Origin: Blastomonas fulva
GTDB taxonomy: Bacteria; Pseudomonadota; Alphaproteobacteria; Sphingomonadales; Sphingomonadaceae
Reading direction: 5' to 3'
Length of the DNA: 64,000 bases
NCBI RefSeq assembly: GCF_003431825.1
Contig: NZ_CP020083.1
Span: forward strand, 2,456,501 to 2,520,500
Shown here one piece after another: positions 55,997 to 64,000 of this stretch. The translations under genes and the position numbers were made by a program. The notes under the pieces are model-generated. The model was not told the origin of the DNA. It did no database searches and was given only the letters and a program-made list of their open reading frames with translations. The stretch's first letter is position 1. Each line of letters starts with the position of its first letter.

Positions 55997-56973
55997 CCGT
56001 CATTGCGGCGCGCCTGTACCGCGATGGTGTCAAGCTGACCGATGTCGATCTGGCGCAGCCACTGCCTGTTCCCGCAGCGGGCGAATTGCTGTGGATCGGC
56101 CTGCACGAACCGACCGAGAATGAACTGGCGCCGATCGAGGAGCAGCTGAAGCTGCATCCGCTGGCGGTCGAGGATGCGCTCGACCACCGGCATCTGCCCA
56201 AGATCGAGGCGTTCGGCGATCACCTGTTCGCGGTGGCGCGCACTGTCCATCTTGACGATGACGAGGCCGCCAAGACCCGCATCACCTACGGCAACACCGC
56301 GATCTTCATGGGGAAGCATTTCATAGTCACCGTGCGGCACGGGTCGATGCGCGACCATAGCCCGGTCCGTACCCAGCTGGAGGCAACACCCTGGATGCTG
56401 GCGCATGGCGCCGATTTTGTGCTGCACGCCATCCTCGATTTCATCGTCGACAGCTATCTTGATGTCATCGACGTGCTCGAGGACCGTGTGCTGGCGATGG
56501 AGGATCGCGCGCTCGACGCGTTTCTTGATCGCGAGCAGACGAGCGCGGTCTTTTCTCTGCGCCGCGACCTGTTCCGGCTGCAGCGTGTGCTGGGCCCGAT
56601 GCAGGATGTCGCCGCGCGCTGCATGAACCTCAGCCTGCCGCAGATCGATGGCGACATGGTGCCCTATTTCCGCGATCTGCACGACCATGTGCGGCGCGCC
56701 GACTACCGCGTGGCGGGGCTGCGTGACACGCTGACATCGGTGATCGAGACCAGCGGCCTGCTCGAGCAGCAGCGCCAGGGAGCGATCACCCGCCAGCTTG
56801 CCGCCTGGGCGGCGATCCTGGCGGTGCCGACCGCGATCGCGGGGATCTATGGCATGAACTTCGATATCATGCCCGAACTGCGCTGGCGCTATGGCTACTT
56901 CGCAATTCTGGGCGTGATGACAATGATTTGCCTGACGCTGTATGTCCGCTTCAAACGGGCGAAGTGGCTGTAA
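55993..56973 (+). CDS. corA: CorA family magnesium/divalent cation transporter
   Basis: 326 residues from ATG 55993. A large cytoplasmic alpha/beta domain and long helix (AHGADFVLHAILDFIVDSYLDVID; LLEQQRQGAIT) are followed by two C-terminal TM helices. The selectivity loop is YGMNF (Gly287-Met288-Asn289), the CorA GMN signature; after TM2 the chain ends with RFKRAKWL. Members move Mg2+, Co2+ or Zn2+; the ZntB branch is unlikely given the intact GMN. Coupled to the secreted protein upstream. Confidence 0.93.
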   Translation: MTVIAARLYRDGVKLTDVDLAQPLPVPAAGELLWIGLHEPTENELAPIEEQLKLHPLAVEDALDHRHLPKIEAFGDHLFAVARTVHLDDDEAAKTRITYGNTAIFMGKHFIVTVRHGSMRDHSPVRTQLEATPWMLAHGADFVLHAILDFIVDSYLDVIDVLEDRVLAMEDRALDAFLDREQTSAVFSLRRDLFRLQRVLGPMQDVAARCMNLSLPQIDGDMVPYFRDLHDHVRRADYRVAGLRDTLTSVIETSGLLEQQRQGAITRQLAAWAAILAVPTAIAGIYGMNFDIMPELRWRYGYFAILGVMTMICLTLYVRFKRAKWL

Positions 56974-57057
56974 TGCGCGACCGGACGCCGCCGCCATGGA
57001 ACGCGCACGCCGGGTGATCCGTAGGGGTGACATACCCCCAACAACGGAGAATACCCC

Positions 57058-57627
57058 ATGTCGCTTCCCGATCTTACCGGTCGCACGATCTGCATCCTTT
57101 CGACCCACGGCTTTGAACAGTCCGAGCTGATCGAACCTCGTGACGCCCTGCGCGGCGCGGGCGCCACCGTCCATGTCGTCTCGCCCGAAAGCGGCGAGAT
57201 CCGCGGCTGGAAGGGTGACGACTGGGGCAAGAGCGTCTCGGTCGATGCGCCGCTCGATGGTGCCAAGGCAGCCGACTATGACGCGCTGGTCCTGCCGGGC
57301 GGCCAGATCAACCCCGATCTGCTGCGCGCCAACGAGACAGCGATGGCGCTGATCAAGGAATTCGCAGACGCCGGCAAGCCGATCGCCGCCGTCTGTCATG
57401 CGCCTTGGCTGCTGATCGAGGCGGGACTCGCCAAGGGGAAGACCATGACCAGCTACGGTTCGATCCGCACCGATCTCAAGAACGCCGGTGCGAATGTCGT
57501 CGATCAGGAAGTCGCTATCGACGGCAACCTGATCACCAGCCGCAACCCCGATGACCTTCCGGCCTTCAATGCGGCGATCGCGATGGCTGTCAAGGCGGCT
57601 GCTGAAGCGCAGTCCGAAACCGTCTGA
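57058..57627 (+). CDS. DJ-1/PfpI family protein
   Basis: 189 residues. Nucleophile Cys113 is in IAAVCHAPWLLIEAG, with Glu in STHGFEQSELIEP and YDALVLPGGQINPDLLR as the strand-turn. The layout matches the PfpI/YhbO branch, whose members are deglycases or glyoxalase III-type stress proteins; protease activity is not established for all. Ends with an Ala-rich helix. It follows corA after 84 bases. Confidence 0.93.
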   Translation: MSLPDLTGRTICILSTHGFEQSELIEPRDALRGAGATVHVVSPESGEIRGWKGDDWGKSVSVDAPLDGAKAADYDALVLPGGQINPDLLRANETAMALIKEFADAGKPIAAVCHAPWLLIEAGLAKGKTMTSYGSIRTDLKNAGANVVDQEVAIDGNLITSRNPDDLPAFNAAIAMAVKAAAEAQSETV

Positions 57628-57640
57628 TCAACTTGTCTGA

Positions 57641-58597
57641 TCAATGAGCTTGTGCGGCAGGTGATGGAATGATCACCTGCCGCATGACCTCGATATAGCC
57701 TGGCGCAATGGTCATCCGGCCGGCATGGCCGCCCTCGACCAGCATGCGGTGCGCGCGCGGCAGGTTATAGCAGGGCACTCCCATGAACAGGTGGTGCTCG
57801 CTGTGGAAGTTCACCCAATATGGTGCCACCGTCGCGCGCTCTAACCAGTTGGCATGCGTTGTTCGCGCATGCGTGAACGGGTCCTCGCTGCCTGTGGCCG
57901 TGCAGGCGTGCTCGGCAATGTTGCGGATGCGGAGGTAAAGCTGGAACGTGGTCGCCAGCGCGATCAGCCACACCAGATATGGCGTTACGCCCAGGCCAGT
58001 CGCGAACGACAGCGCCAGCAGCACCACCTGCGCGCCGAGGAAGCGCAGCACCACCTTGCCCACGAACAAATTCTGCTCTTTTGCGCCCGGGCCAAACCCC
58101 TTCAGCGCCATCATCACCTGCGCGCTGCGCTGTTTCAGGAACGTCTGCCCTGTCAGATCGCGGAACACCTTGCGCAGCATGCTGGCGCGGGTGGTGGGGA
58201 AGGGCGCTGACAGTGACAGGTCTGGGTCCTCGGGCTGCTGCGTATAGCGGTGGTGGGTCAGGTGATAGGTGCGATAGGCGTGCAGATCGGTGCCCATCGG
58301 CACCCCGGTGACCCACTGGCCGACCCAGTTGTTGATCGCGCGGTTGGGGTGCAGCAGGCCGTGCGCGCCCTCGTGCATCAGGATGGCGAGGCCGAGCTGC
58401 CGACCACCGATCAGTAGCACCGCGATCATCCACGCCCACCATGTGCCCAGATACGCAGCCCCCCATGCGAGCGCGATGATCACGCCCCAAGCATGCGCGA
58501 CCAATGCGAGCCCCTTCCAGCGCGACACGGCGGTGAGCTCGCGAAAGCTGTCGCGGCCGAATATCTGCGCGGGGTTGGCGGCTTTCACCAGGGCCAT
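57641..58597 (-). CDS. Membrane fatty-acid desaturase
   Basis: 318 residues. The three His boxes of the non-heme diiron desaturases are present: HEGAHG, HLTHHRY and HSEHHLF. About five hydrophobic segments make up the rest. Box spacing resembles acyl-lipid delta-desaturases or beta-carotene ketolase/hydroxylase relatives, so the substrate may be a fatty acid or a carotenoid. A short leader MALVKAANPAQIFGRDSFREL precedes TM1. It is convergent with the DJ-1 gene. Confidence 0.88.
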   Translation of the reverse strand: MALVKAANPAQIFGRDSFRELTAVSRWKGLALVAHAWGVIIALAWGAAYLGTWWAWMIAVLLIGGRQLGLAILMHEGAHGLLHPNRAINNWVGQWVTGVPMGTDLHAYRTYHLTHHRYTQQPEDPDLSLSAPFPTTRASMLRKVFRDLTGQTFLKQRSAQVMMALKGFGPGAKEQNLFVGKVVLRFLGAQVVLLALSFATGLGVTPYLVWLIALATTFQLYLRIRNIAEHACTATGSEDPFTHARTTHANWLERATVAPYWVNFHSEHHLFMGVPCYNLPRAHRMLVEGGHAGRMTIAPGYIEVMRQVIIPSPAAQAH

Positions 58598-58693
58598 TGC
58601 GATCCATCTCCTGCGCCATGGGCTGGCGCGCGAACTTTACGTTTGCGTCAGTCTACCAGCATATGCGCATGTCGCCAAGCCATGCCCTCTTTC

Positions 58694-58720
58694 GTCACCC
58701 CCGCGCACGCGGGAATGACG
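58694..58720. repeat. Short copy of palindromic repeat family A
   Basis: GTCACCCCCGCGCACGCGGG followed by AATGAC: only the outer arms of family A remain, without the inner ATCCCGCTT pair. It lies in the 168-base gap between the divergent desaturase and DOMON-like genes. It may be a decayed or solo form. Confidence 0.7.
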
Positions 58721-58765
58721 GGGATGGTTCTTGAATAAACGGGCAATGTCCGCGAAGTTGGGGCC

Positions 58766-59293
58766 ATGAAGTCGCCCATTCTTGTCCCCCATCCCGATTG
58801 TCCGCCCCCTGACAGCGTCGAGGTCGCCGTCGGCTGGACGCTCGATGTCGAGCTGCTGACGCTCGAAGTCCGCGTCTCCGATCCCTTCCACACGATCCTG
58901 TGGCCCGCGCCTGCGGTCGGCCGCGCGGATAACCTCTGGCAGACCAGCTGCTTCGAGGCGTTCATCGGGTCAGGCACCGGAAGCGGTTATGCCGAGTTCA
59001 ACCTCTCGCCCTCGGGTGCCTGGGCAGCCTACGGGTTTGACGACTATCGCATCGGTATGCGCGACCTTGATCTGACTGCGCCGCCTCAGATCGCGCGCAC
59101 CGCCTCCAACCATTGGCAGGCCACGCTCGACCTTACCGGGCTCGAAGCGCTGCTCGGCCCTGCGCCCTGGCGGCTGGCGATCACTGCGGTGATCGAGGCG
59201 AAGGACGGCAGCAAATCTTACTGGTCGCTCGCGCACCCTCCCGGAAAACCCGATTTTCACCACGCGGATTGTTTTGCCGCGCGGCTGGGCTAA
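58766..59293 (+). CDS. DOMON-like domain protein
   Basis: 175 residues. Beta-rich fold: ILVPHPDCPPPDSVEVAVGW, SDPFHTILWPAP, DNLWQTSCFEAFIGSG, YAEFNLSPSGAWAAYGFDDYR, and YWSLAHPPGKPDFHHADCFAA. This set defines a sphingomonad DOMON-like family related to carbohydrate- or heme-binding domains. No signal peptide, so it would be cytoplasmic. Function unknown. The DUF1343 gene follows after 37 bases, suggesting one transcript. Confidence 0.85.
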   Translation: MKSPILVPHPDCPPPDSVEVAVGWTLDVELLTLEVRVSDPFHTILWPAPAVGRADNLWQTSCFEAFIGSGTGSGYAEFNLSPSGAWAAYGFDDYRIGMRDLDLTAPPQIARTASNHWQATLDLTGLEALLGPAPWRLAITAVIEAKDGSKSYWSLAHPPGKPDFHHADCFAARLG

Positions 59294-59330
59294 AGAACCC
59301 GCACCCAATTCAAGCAGCGCGCGAGGCCCC

Positions 59331-60527
59331 ATGCTCTTCGGTATCGATCGTCTTCTGGCTGAACCAGACTTGCGCAAACCGCTGCACGGCAAGCGTGTTG
59401 CTTTGGTCGCGCATCCTGCGTCGGTTACCGCGGACCTGACGCATTCGCTCGACGCGCTGGCCGGGCTCGACGATATCCGCCTGACCGCCGCGTTCGGCCC
59501 GCAGCACGGGCTGCGCGGCGACAAGCAGGACAATATGGTGGAAAGCCCGGACTTTACCGATCCGGTGCACGGCATTCCGGTGTTCAGCCTCTATGGCGAG
59601 GTCCGTCGCCCGACGGGGCAGATGATGGGCACCTTCGATGTCGTGCTGATCGACCTGCAGGACCTGGGCTGCCGGATCTACACCTTCGTCACGACCTTGC
59701 TCTACATGCTCGAAGCCGCGGCGAAAGAGGGCAAATCGGTCTGGGTGCTCGATCGGCCCAACCCTGCCGGGCGCCCGGTCGAGGGGCTGACCCTGCGCGA
59801 GGGCTGGGAGAGCTTTGTCGGCGCAGGGCCGATGCCGATGCGGCATGGTCTCACGCTGGGCGAGATGGGCCACTGGTTCATCCGTCATTATGGCCTTGAT
59901 GTCGATTATCGGGTGATCGAGATGGCCGGCTGGCAACCCGATGCCGCGCCAGGCTTCGGCTGGCCCGACAGCCGCATCTGGATCAACCCCAGCCCCAATG
60001 CCCCAAACGTCAACATGGCGCGCGCTTATGCGGGCACGGTGATGCTCGAAGGCACGACGTTGAGCGAGGGCAGGGGGACGACCCGCCCGCTCGAGATCTT
60101 TGGAGCGCCCGATATCGACGCGCGCGCGGTCATCGACAGGATGCGCGCCATCGCCCCGCACTGGCTCACCGGCTGCGCCCTGCGCGAAATCTGGTTCGAG
60201 CCAACCTTCCACAAGCATGTCGGCCAGCTGTGCCACGGCGTGCACATCCACGCCGAGGGCGCGTTCTACGACCACGCCAGTTTCCGCCCCTGGCGCGTCC
60301 AGGCGCTCGCCTTCAAGGCCATCCGCAGCCTCTATCCCGACTACCCGCTGTGGCGCGACTTCCCGTACGAATACGAGCTGGGCAAACTTGCGATCGATGT
60401 CATCAACGGCGGCCCGGCGTTGCGCGAATGGGTTGATGATGCGAGCGCGCCGCCGGATCATCTGGACGCGCTCACCGCGCCGGACGAAGCGGCGTGGGAC
60501 GCGGTGTCGGCGTTCCGGCTGTATTGA
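59331..60527 (+). CDS. DUF1343 / NamZ-like exo-beta-N-acetylmuramidase family
   Basis: 398 residues from ATG 59331. DUF1343 (GH171) opens with MLFGIDRLLAE and VALVAHPASVT; then LTAAFGPQHGLRGDKQDN (active-site His-Gly region), VLIDLQDLGCRIYTFVTTLLY, VLDRPNPAGRPVEG, MPMRHGLTLGEMG and ATMLEGTTLSEGRGTT-type TVMLEGTTLSEGRGT. NamZ frees N-acetylmuramic acid from peptidoglycan fragments. No signal peptide is seen, so it may act in cell-wall recycling in the cytoplasm. Confidence 0.9.
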   Translation: MLFGIDRLLAEPDLRKPLHGKRVALVAHPASVTADLTHSLDALAGLDDIRLTAAFGPQHGLRGDKQDNMVESPDFTDPVHGIPVFSLYGEVRRPTGQMMGTFDVVLIDLQDLGCRIYTFVTTLLYMLEAAAKEGKSVWVLDRPNPAGRPVEGLTLREGWESFVGAGPMPMRHGLTLGEMGHWFIRHYGLDVDYRVIEMAGWQPDAAPGFGWPDSRIWINPSPNAPNVNMARAYAGTVMLEGTTLSEGRGTTRPLEIFGAPDIDARAVIDRMRAIAPHWLTGCALREIWFEPTFHKHVGQLCHGVHIHAEGAFYDHASFRPWRVQALAFKAIRSLYPDYPLWRDFPYEYELGKLAIDVINGGPALREWVDDASAPPDHLDALTAPDEAAWDAVSAFRLY

Positions 60528-60570
60528 GCGCGCTTACCAAATTTTCACTCGTCCCGATTAACGTCGCGGC

Positions 60571-60996
60571 ATGGATGCGATCTACAAAGTCGAAGTCGAT
60601 CCGGTAGGCAATATCGTTCGACACTATCTCGCGGGCTTCTTCGAGCCGACGGATGTCGAGGCGTACATCGCTGCACGCAACGCAGCCCACGACAAGTTGA
60701 CGTGCGGCCCAAACGAGCATGTCACTTTGGTTGATGTGCGCGACATGAAGATCCAGCAGCAGGACATCGTGAAGGCATTTGGCGGTGTGTTGGCTGATTC
60801 GCGCCATCGATCGCGCAAGCTTGCCTTCGTTGTCGCGCTGTCGCTGGCGCGAATGCAGTTGCTGCGCGCCACTTCCAGCCGCGACGCGCAATATTTCACC
60901 GATCCCGATAAAGCCGAAGCCTGGCTGATGGCAGCAGGCGACGATGAGGCGGGGGCGGACGCGCATTCAGGGGAACCGCAATCCAGAGTGGCCTGA
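60571..60996 (+). CDS. Small hypothetical protein, STAS/SpoIIAA-like
   Basis: 141 residues. Two strand-helix units can be traced: YKVEVDPVGNIVRHYLAGFF, VEAYIAARNAAHD, VTLVDVRDMKIQQQDIVKAFG, then KLAFVVALSLARMQLLRATSS. This resembles the STAS/SpoIIAA-like proteins used as anti-sigma antagonists or lipid-binding domains, but no phospho-Ser motif is evident. A short linker and polar C-terminus end it. Function unknown. Confidence 0.7.
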   Translation: MDAIYKVEVDPVGNIVRHYLAGFFEPTDVEAYIAARNAAHDKLTCGPNEHVTLVDVRDMKIQQQDIVKAFGGVLADSRHRSRKLAFVVALSLARMQLLRATSSRDAQYFTDPDKAEAWLMAAGDDEAGADAHSGEPQSRVA

Positions 60997-61081
60997 CCGC
61001 TGCTTGGGCTGCAGAGGCGACAGCCCCCGGTTTTTGCGTCATCAACCATATCTTCGCCAATCGTTGCCATCCTCCGCACCC

Positions 61082-62206
61082 ATGACCGCAGAGCAATGGC
61101 TGACCCGCATCTTTGCAGACCAGGCCCCGCGCCGTTTCGGTAGCGGATGGGTGAGCGGTGTGCTGGGCATCGTGCTGGGTTTGCTGAGCGTGGCGGCGGT
61201 GCTGTGCCTGCATTTCCCGCACTGGCTGACACTGCCCGAACTGCGCGGCCGATACCCGCTGGGGTTGGTGCGCACCGCGATCGATGCGGGAATCTTCGCA
61301 ACGCTGCTGCTCGCCGCGCTGTCGATGCTGTTGCGGCGGCGCAAGGCGTTGGGGCTTGCCGGCCTCGCACTTGCTGGGATTGCACTGGCGCTGGGAGCGG
61401 GCGGGGTCGCGATCCCTGAAGCGCCTGCGAGCCCGGTCTATGTCGGGCTCGACTGGTTCGTGCTCGGCGTGTTGACCACCGCGGCGGTGTTTGTGCCGCT
61501 CGAGCGCGCGTTTGCGCTGAGGCGCCAGCAGGGGCCGTTCCGGCGTGGCTGGCTGACCGACGCGAGCTACTTCTTCATGAGCCATGCTCTGGTGCAACTG
61601 ATGTCGCTGCTGGTGCTGATCCCCGCGACCCAGGTCGGCCAGGCGCTGGCGATCGCGCCGGCGCAGGCATGGGTCCAGATGGCCCCCTTGGTGGTACAGT
61701 TTCTGGCCGTCGTTCTGGTCGCGGACCTTGCGCAATATGCCGTCCACCGCGCGTTCCACGCCGTGCCATTGCTGTGGCGCTTCCACCGCGTGCACCACTC
61801 GGTGACGACGATGGACTGGATCGCCGGATCACGGCTGCATCTGGTCGATGTCGTCGCGACGCGCGCACTGGTTCTGCTGCCGATCGTGACGCTGGGGTTC
61901 GAGCAAGTCGCGGTCTACGCCTATCTCGGCTTCGTGTCGCTGCACGCGGTCTTCATCCACGCCAACTTTGCGCCGCGTAGCCCGTGGCTCGAACGCTGGG
62001 TCGCGATGCCGCGCTTTCACCACTGGCACCACGCGATCGAGCCCGAGGCGCGCGACACCAACTTTGCGGTCCATCTGCCGATGATCGACCGCTGGTTCGG
62101 CACCGAACACATGCCCAAGGACCGCTGGCCGAGCGGCTATGGCGTGCAAGGGCTGGAGGTGCCGGAAGGCTATGTGCGGCAACTGGTGTGGCCGTTGCGG
62201 GGGTGA
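61082..62206 (+). CDS. Sterol desaturase / fatty-acid hydroxylase family protein
   Basis: 374 residues from ATG 61082. Several TM segments at the N-terminus, then the diiron His boxes in order: HRAFHAVPLLW, FHRVHHSV, and FHHWHHAIEPEARDTNFAVHLPMID. The long N-terminal part adds two more TM helices than the minimal family. Members hydroxylate lipids or carotenoids. The substrate cannot be told; the other desaturase at 57641 belongs to a different His-box family. Confidence 0.9.
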   Translation: MTAEQWLTRIFADQAPRRFGSGWVSGVLGIVLGLLSVAAVLCLHFPHWLTLPELRGRYPLGLVRTAIDAGIFATLLLAALSMLLRRRKALGLAGLALAGIALALGAGGVAIPEAPASPVYVGLDWFVLGVLTTAAVFVPLERAFALRRQQGPFRRGWLTDASYFFMSHALVQLMSLLVLIPATQVGQALAIAPAQAWVQMAPLVVQFLAVVLVADLAQYAVHRAFHAVPLLWRFHRVHHSVTTMDWIAGSRLHLVDVVATRALVLLPIVTLGFEQVAVYAYLGFVSLHAVFIHANFAPRSPWLERWVAMPRFHHWHHAIEPEARDTNFAVHLPMIDRWFGTEHMPKDRWPSGYGVQGLEVPEGYVRQLVWPLRG

Positions 62207-62376
62207 TGTGATGCCCGGGCCGCCGCCTGGCAGCCCGATGTTGTCCTATAGCCGTAGGTATGTCCTGGACAGATGCGGCATAGGCCGGATTGGTTGGCGG
62301 AACGAAAATCTTCGCTTGCACAAATGTGGCGATCTACGCTGTAAGGAAAAACCACTGATGCCAAGGAGTACATGCC

Positions 62377-63222
62377 ATGATTCAACCAGTGCTGGACGGA
62401 CTTTGGCAAGCGATCATTGCAGTATCTCTTGTATCCGCACCGGCAGCGCAAGACGAACAACGTGCCAGTATGAAGGAACCGGAAGAATTGCTCGCGTGGA
62501 TCACGCACTGTGACCAGGGCGATGCCGTTTCCTGCCACAACGCCGCTACTGCGTATGACAATGGCGAAATGGTCAAGGAGGACAGGGTAAAGGCTGCCGC
62601 ATTCTTTGCGAAGGCCTGCGACGGCGACATCGGCTCGGGCTGCTACCATGCTGGACGCATCTATGTCGACGGAGACGGCGTCGAGCCAGATGTCGCGCAG
62701 GGCAAGCGGTTGCTTGACAGGGCATGTACCATCGATCAGCCCAGAGGATGCTTCGATCTTGCCGTTATGCACACCGAAGGCACCGTGCTCGAACGGGATG
62801 CGAACAGCGTGGAGGCGCTGTACACCAAGGGTTGCGACGCCGGCCATATGAAGTCATGCTACAATTTCGCCCGGCTCCACGTCGAAGGCGACCTTCTGCC
62901 GCAGGATTTCCAGAAAGCAGCGGCGCTTTACGACAAGGCGTGCACGGGTGGAGAGCCGAGCGGCTGCCACGATCTCGCGTTGTTCTATTCGAAGAAGAAG
63001 ATTCTGCCGACGGACATGGTCAAGGCCAAGGCACTGTTCACCAGATCGTGCGAACTCGGGCGCGCATCAGCCTGCTACAATGTCGGGGTGATGTACGCCA
63101 ATGGCGAGGGGACCGATCCGAGCTACAGCGAAGCAGTGTCCTATTTCCGCCGCTCGCTGGCCCTCGACCCCAATTATGCCAACGCGAAGAACGCGCTCCT
63201 GAGCTATGGCTTGCAGAACTAG
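62377..63222 (+). CDS. Sel1-repeat protein with paired cysteines (Hcp-like)
   Basis: 281 residues. Hydrophobic start (MIQPVLDGLWQAIIAVSLVS) may be a signal peptide. Six or seven Sel1-like repeats run from about 40 to 265, with units like CHNAATAYDNGEMVKEDRVKAAAFFAKAC and CYNFARLHVEGDLLPQD. Each repeat has a Cys near its start and another near its end, so the disulfide pattern of Helicobacter Hcp proteins is likely. Such proteins act as envelope scaffolds. The base composition is a little lower in GC than its neighbours. Confidence 0.88.
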   Translation: MIQPVLDGLWQAIIAVSLVSAPAAQDEQRASMKEPEELLAWITHCDQGDAVSCHNAATAYDNGEMVKEDRVKAAAFFAKACDGDIGSGCYHAGRIYVDGDGVEPDVAQGKRLLDRACTIDQPRGCFDLAVMHTEGTVLERDANSVEALYTKGCDAGHMKSCYNFARLHVEGDLLPQDFQKAAALYDKACTGGEPSGCHDLALFYSKKKILPTDMVKAKALFTRSCELGRASACYNVGVMYANGEGTDPSYSEAVSYFRRSLALDPNYANAKNALLSYGLQN

Positions 63223-63365
63223 GCTATCCGGGTTCCACACGTAATGCCGTGCGAATTACCCAAACCATTGGCGCTCAAACGCGGGTGGCAGACATCCTAG
63301 GCCCTCGATGACCGAGCCGAAACCGGGTAAAACCCATTGCCGCGACGCCCGCCCTGGGTTGGGGC

Positions 63366-64000
<635 letters not shown>

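Overview
The window is GC-rich chromosomal DNA from an alphaproteobacterium, most likely a member of the Sphingomonadales. The reasons are gene content and order: ptsP then a RodZ-like gene, ybgF-tilS-ftsH, a cox operon ordered ctaC-ctaD-ctaB-(small ORF)-ctaG-ctaE-DUF983-surf1 and followed by thrC, rpmF-plsX-fabH-ihfA-merR, a class I (archaeal-type) lysyl-tRNA synthetase, and DOMON-like and DUF983 families common in this order. Both ends cut through genes: ptsP on the left, rpoD on the right. I saw no rRNA, tRNA, CRISPR array, transposase or prophage.

Layout. 1-7284: ptsP (3' part), RodZ-like protein, YbgF/CpoB-like protein, tilS, ftsH and two tandem paralogous small secreted proteins. 7285-16402: mixed housekeeping genes (rpoZ, a phospholipid methyltransferase-like gene, an ABM/MFS pair, RNase T2, nadC, glpX, a GNAT, DUF808, hom). 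16543-21430: a nucleotidyltransferase, then a tight minus-strand run pyrE - serine hydrolase - pdxJ - acpS - lepB. 21628-30960: the aa3-type cytochrome c oxidase operon with its assembly factors, thrC and an RNA-methyltransferase-like gene. 31043-32886: folB, folM-like reductase, fasciclin lipoprotein. 33027-43943: a membrane-bound cyclic-nucleotide-domain protein divergent from a 10-kb electron-transfer locus. 43990-45334: an S24-type repressor divergent from two small genes, with three matching operator-like palindromes between them. 45377-55548: MBL hydrolase, MAPEG, rpmF-plsX-fabH-ihfA-merR, sixA, a DinG/XPD-like helicase and lysK. 55559-64000: corA, a DJ-1/PfpI protein, two desaturases, DOMON-like protein, a DUF1343/NamZ-like protein, a Sel1-repeat protein and rpoD.

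The most unusual locus is 33917-43943. It encodes a five-heme cytochrome c with one CX4CH site, a lipoprotein with two GlcG/HbpS-type domains, a 735-residue predicted outer-membrane beta-barrel, and a 1440-residue protein that joins ten CXXCH heme sites to a C-terminal propeller built of LVIVD-like repeats. Fifteen hemes, a large barrel and a cell-surface-type lipoprotein recall porin-cytochrome conduits for electron transfer across the outer membrane. The domain make-up differs from MtrCAB or PioAB, so that function is inference.

Two families of GC-rich palindromic repeats are scattered between genes, mostly at 3' ends. A variant sits in frame inside the helicase gene. No gene-free stretch is longer than about 225 bases.
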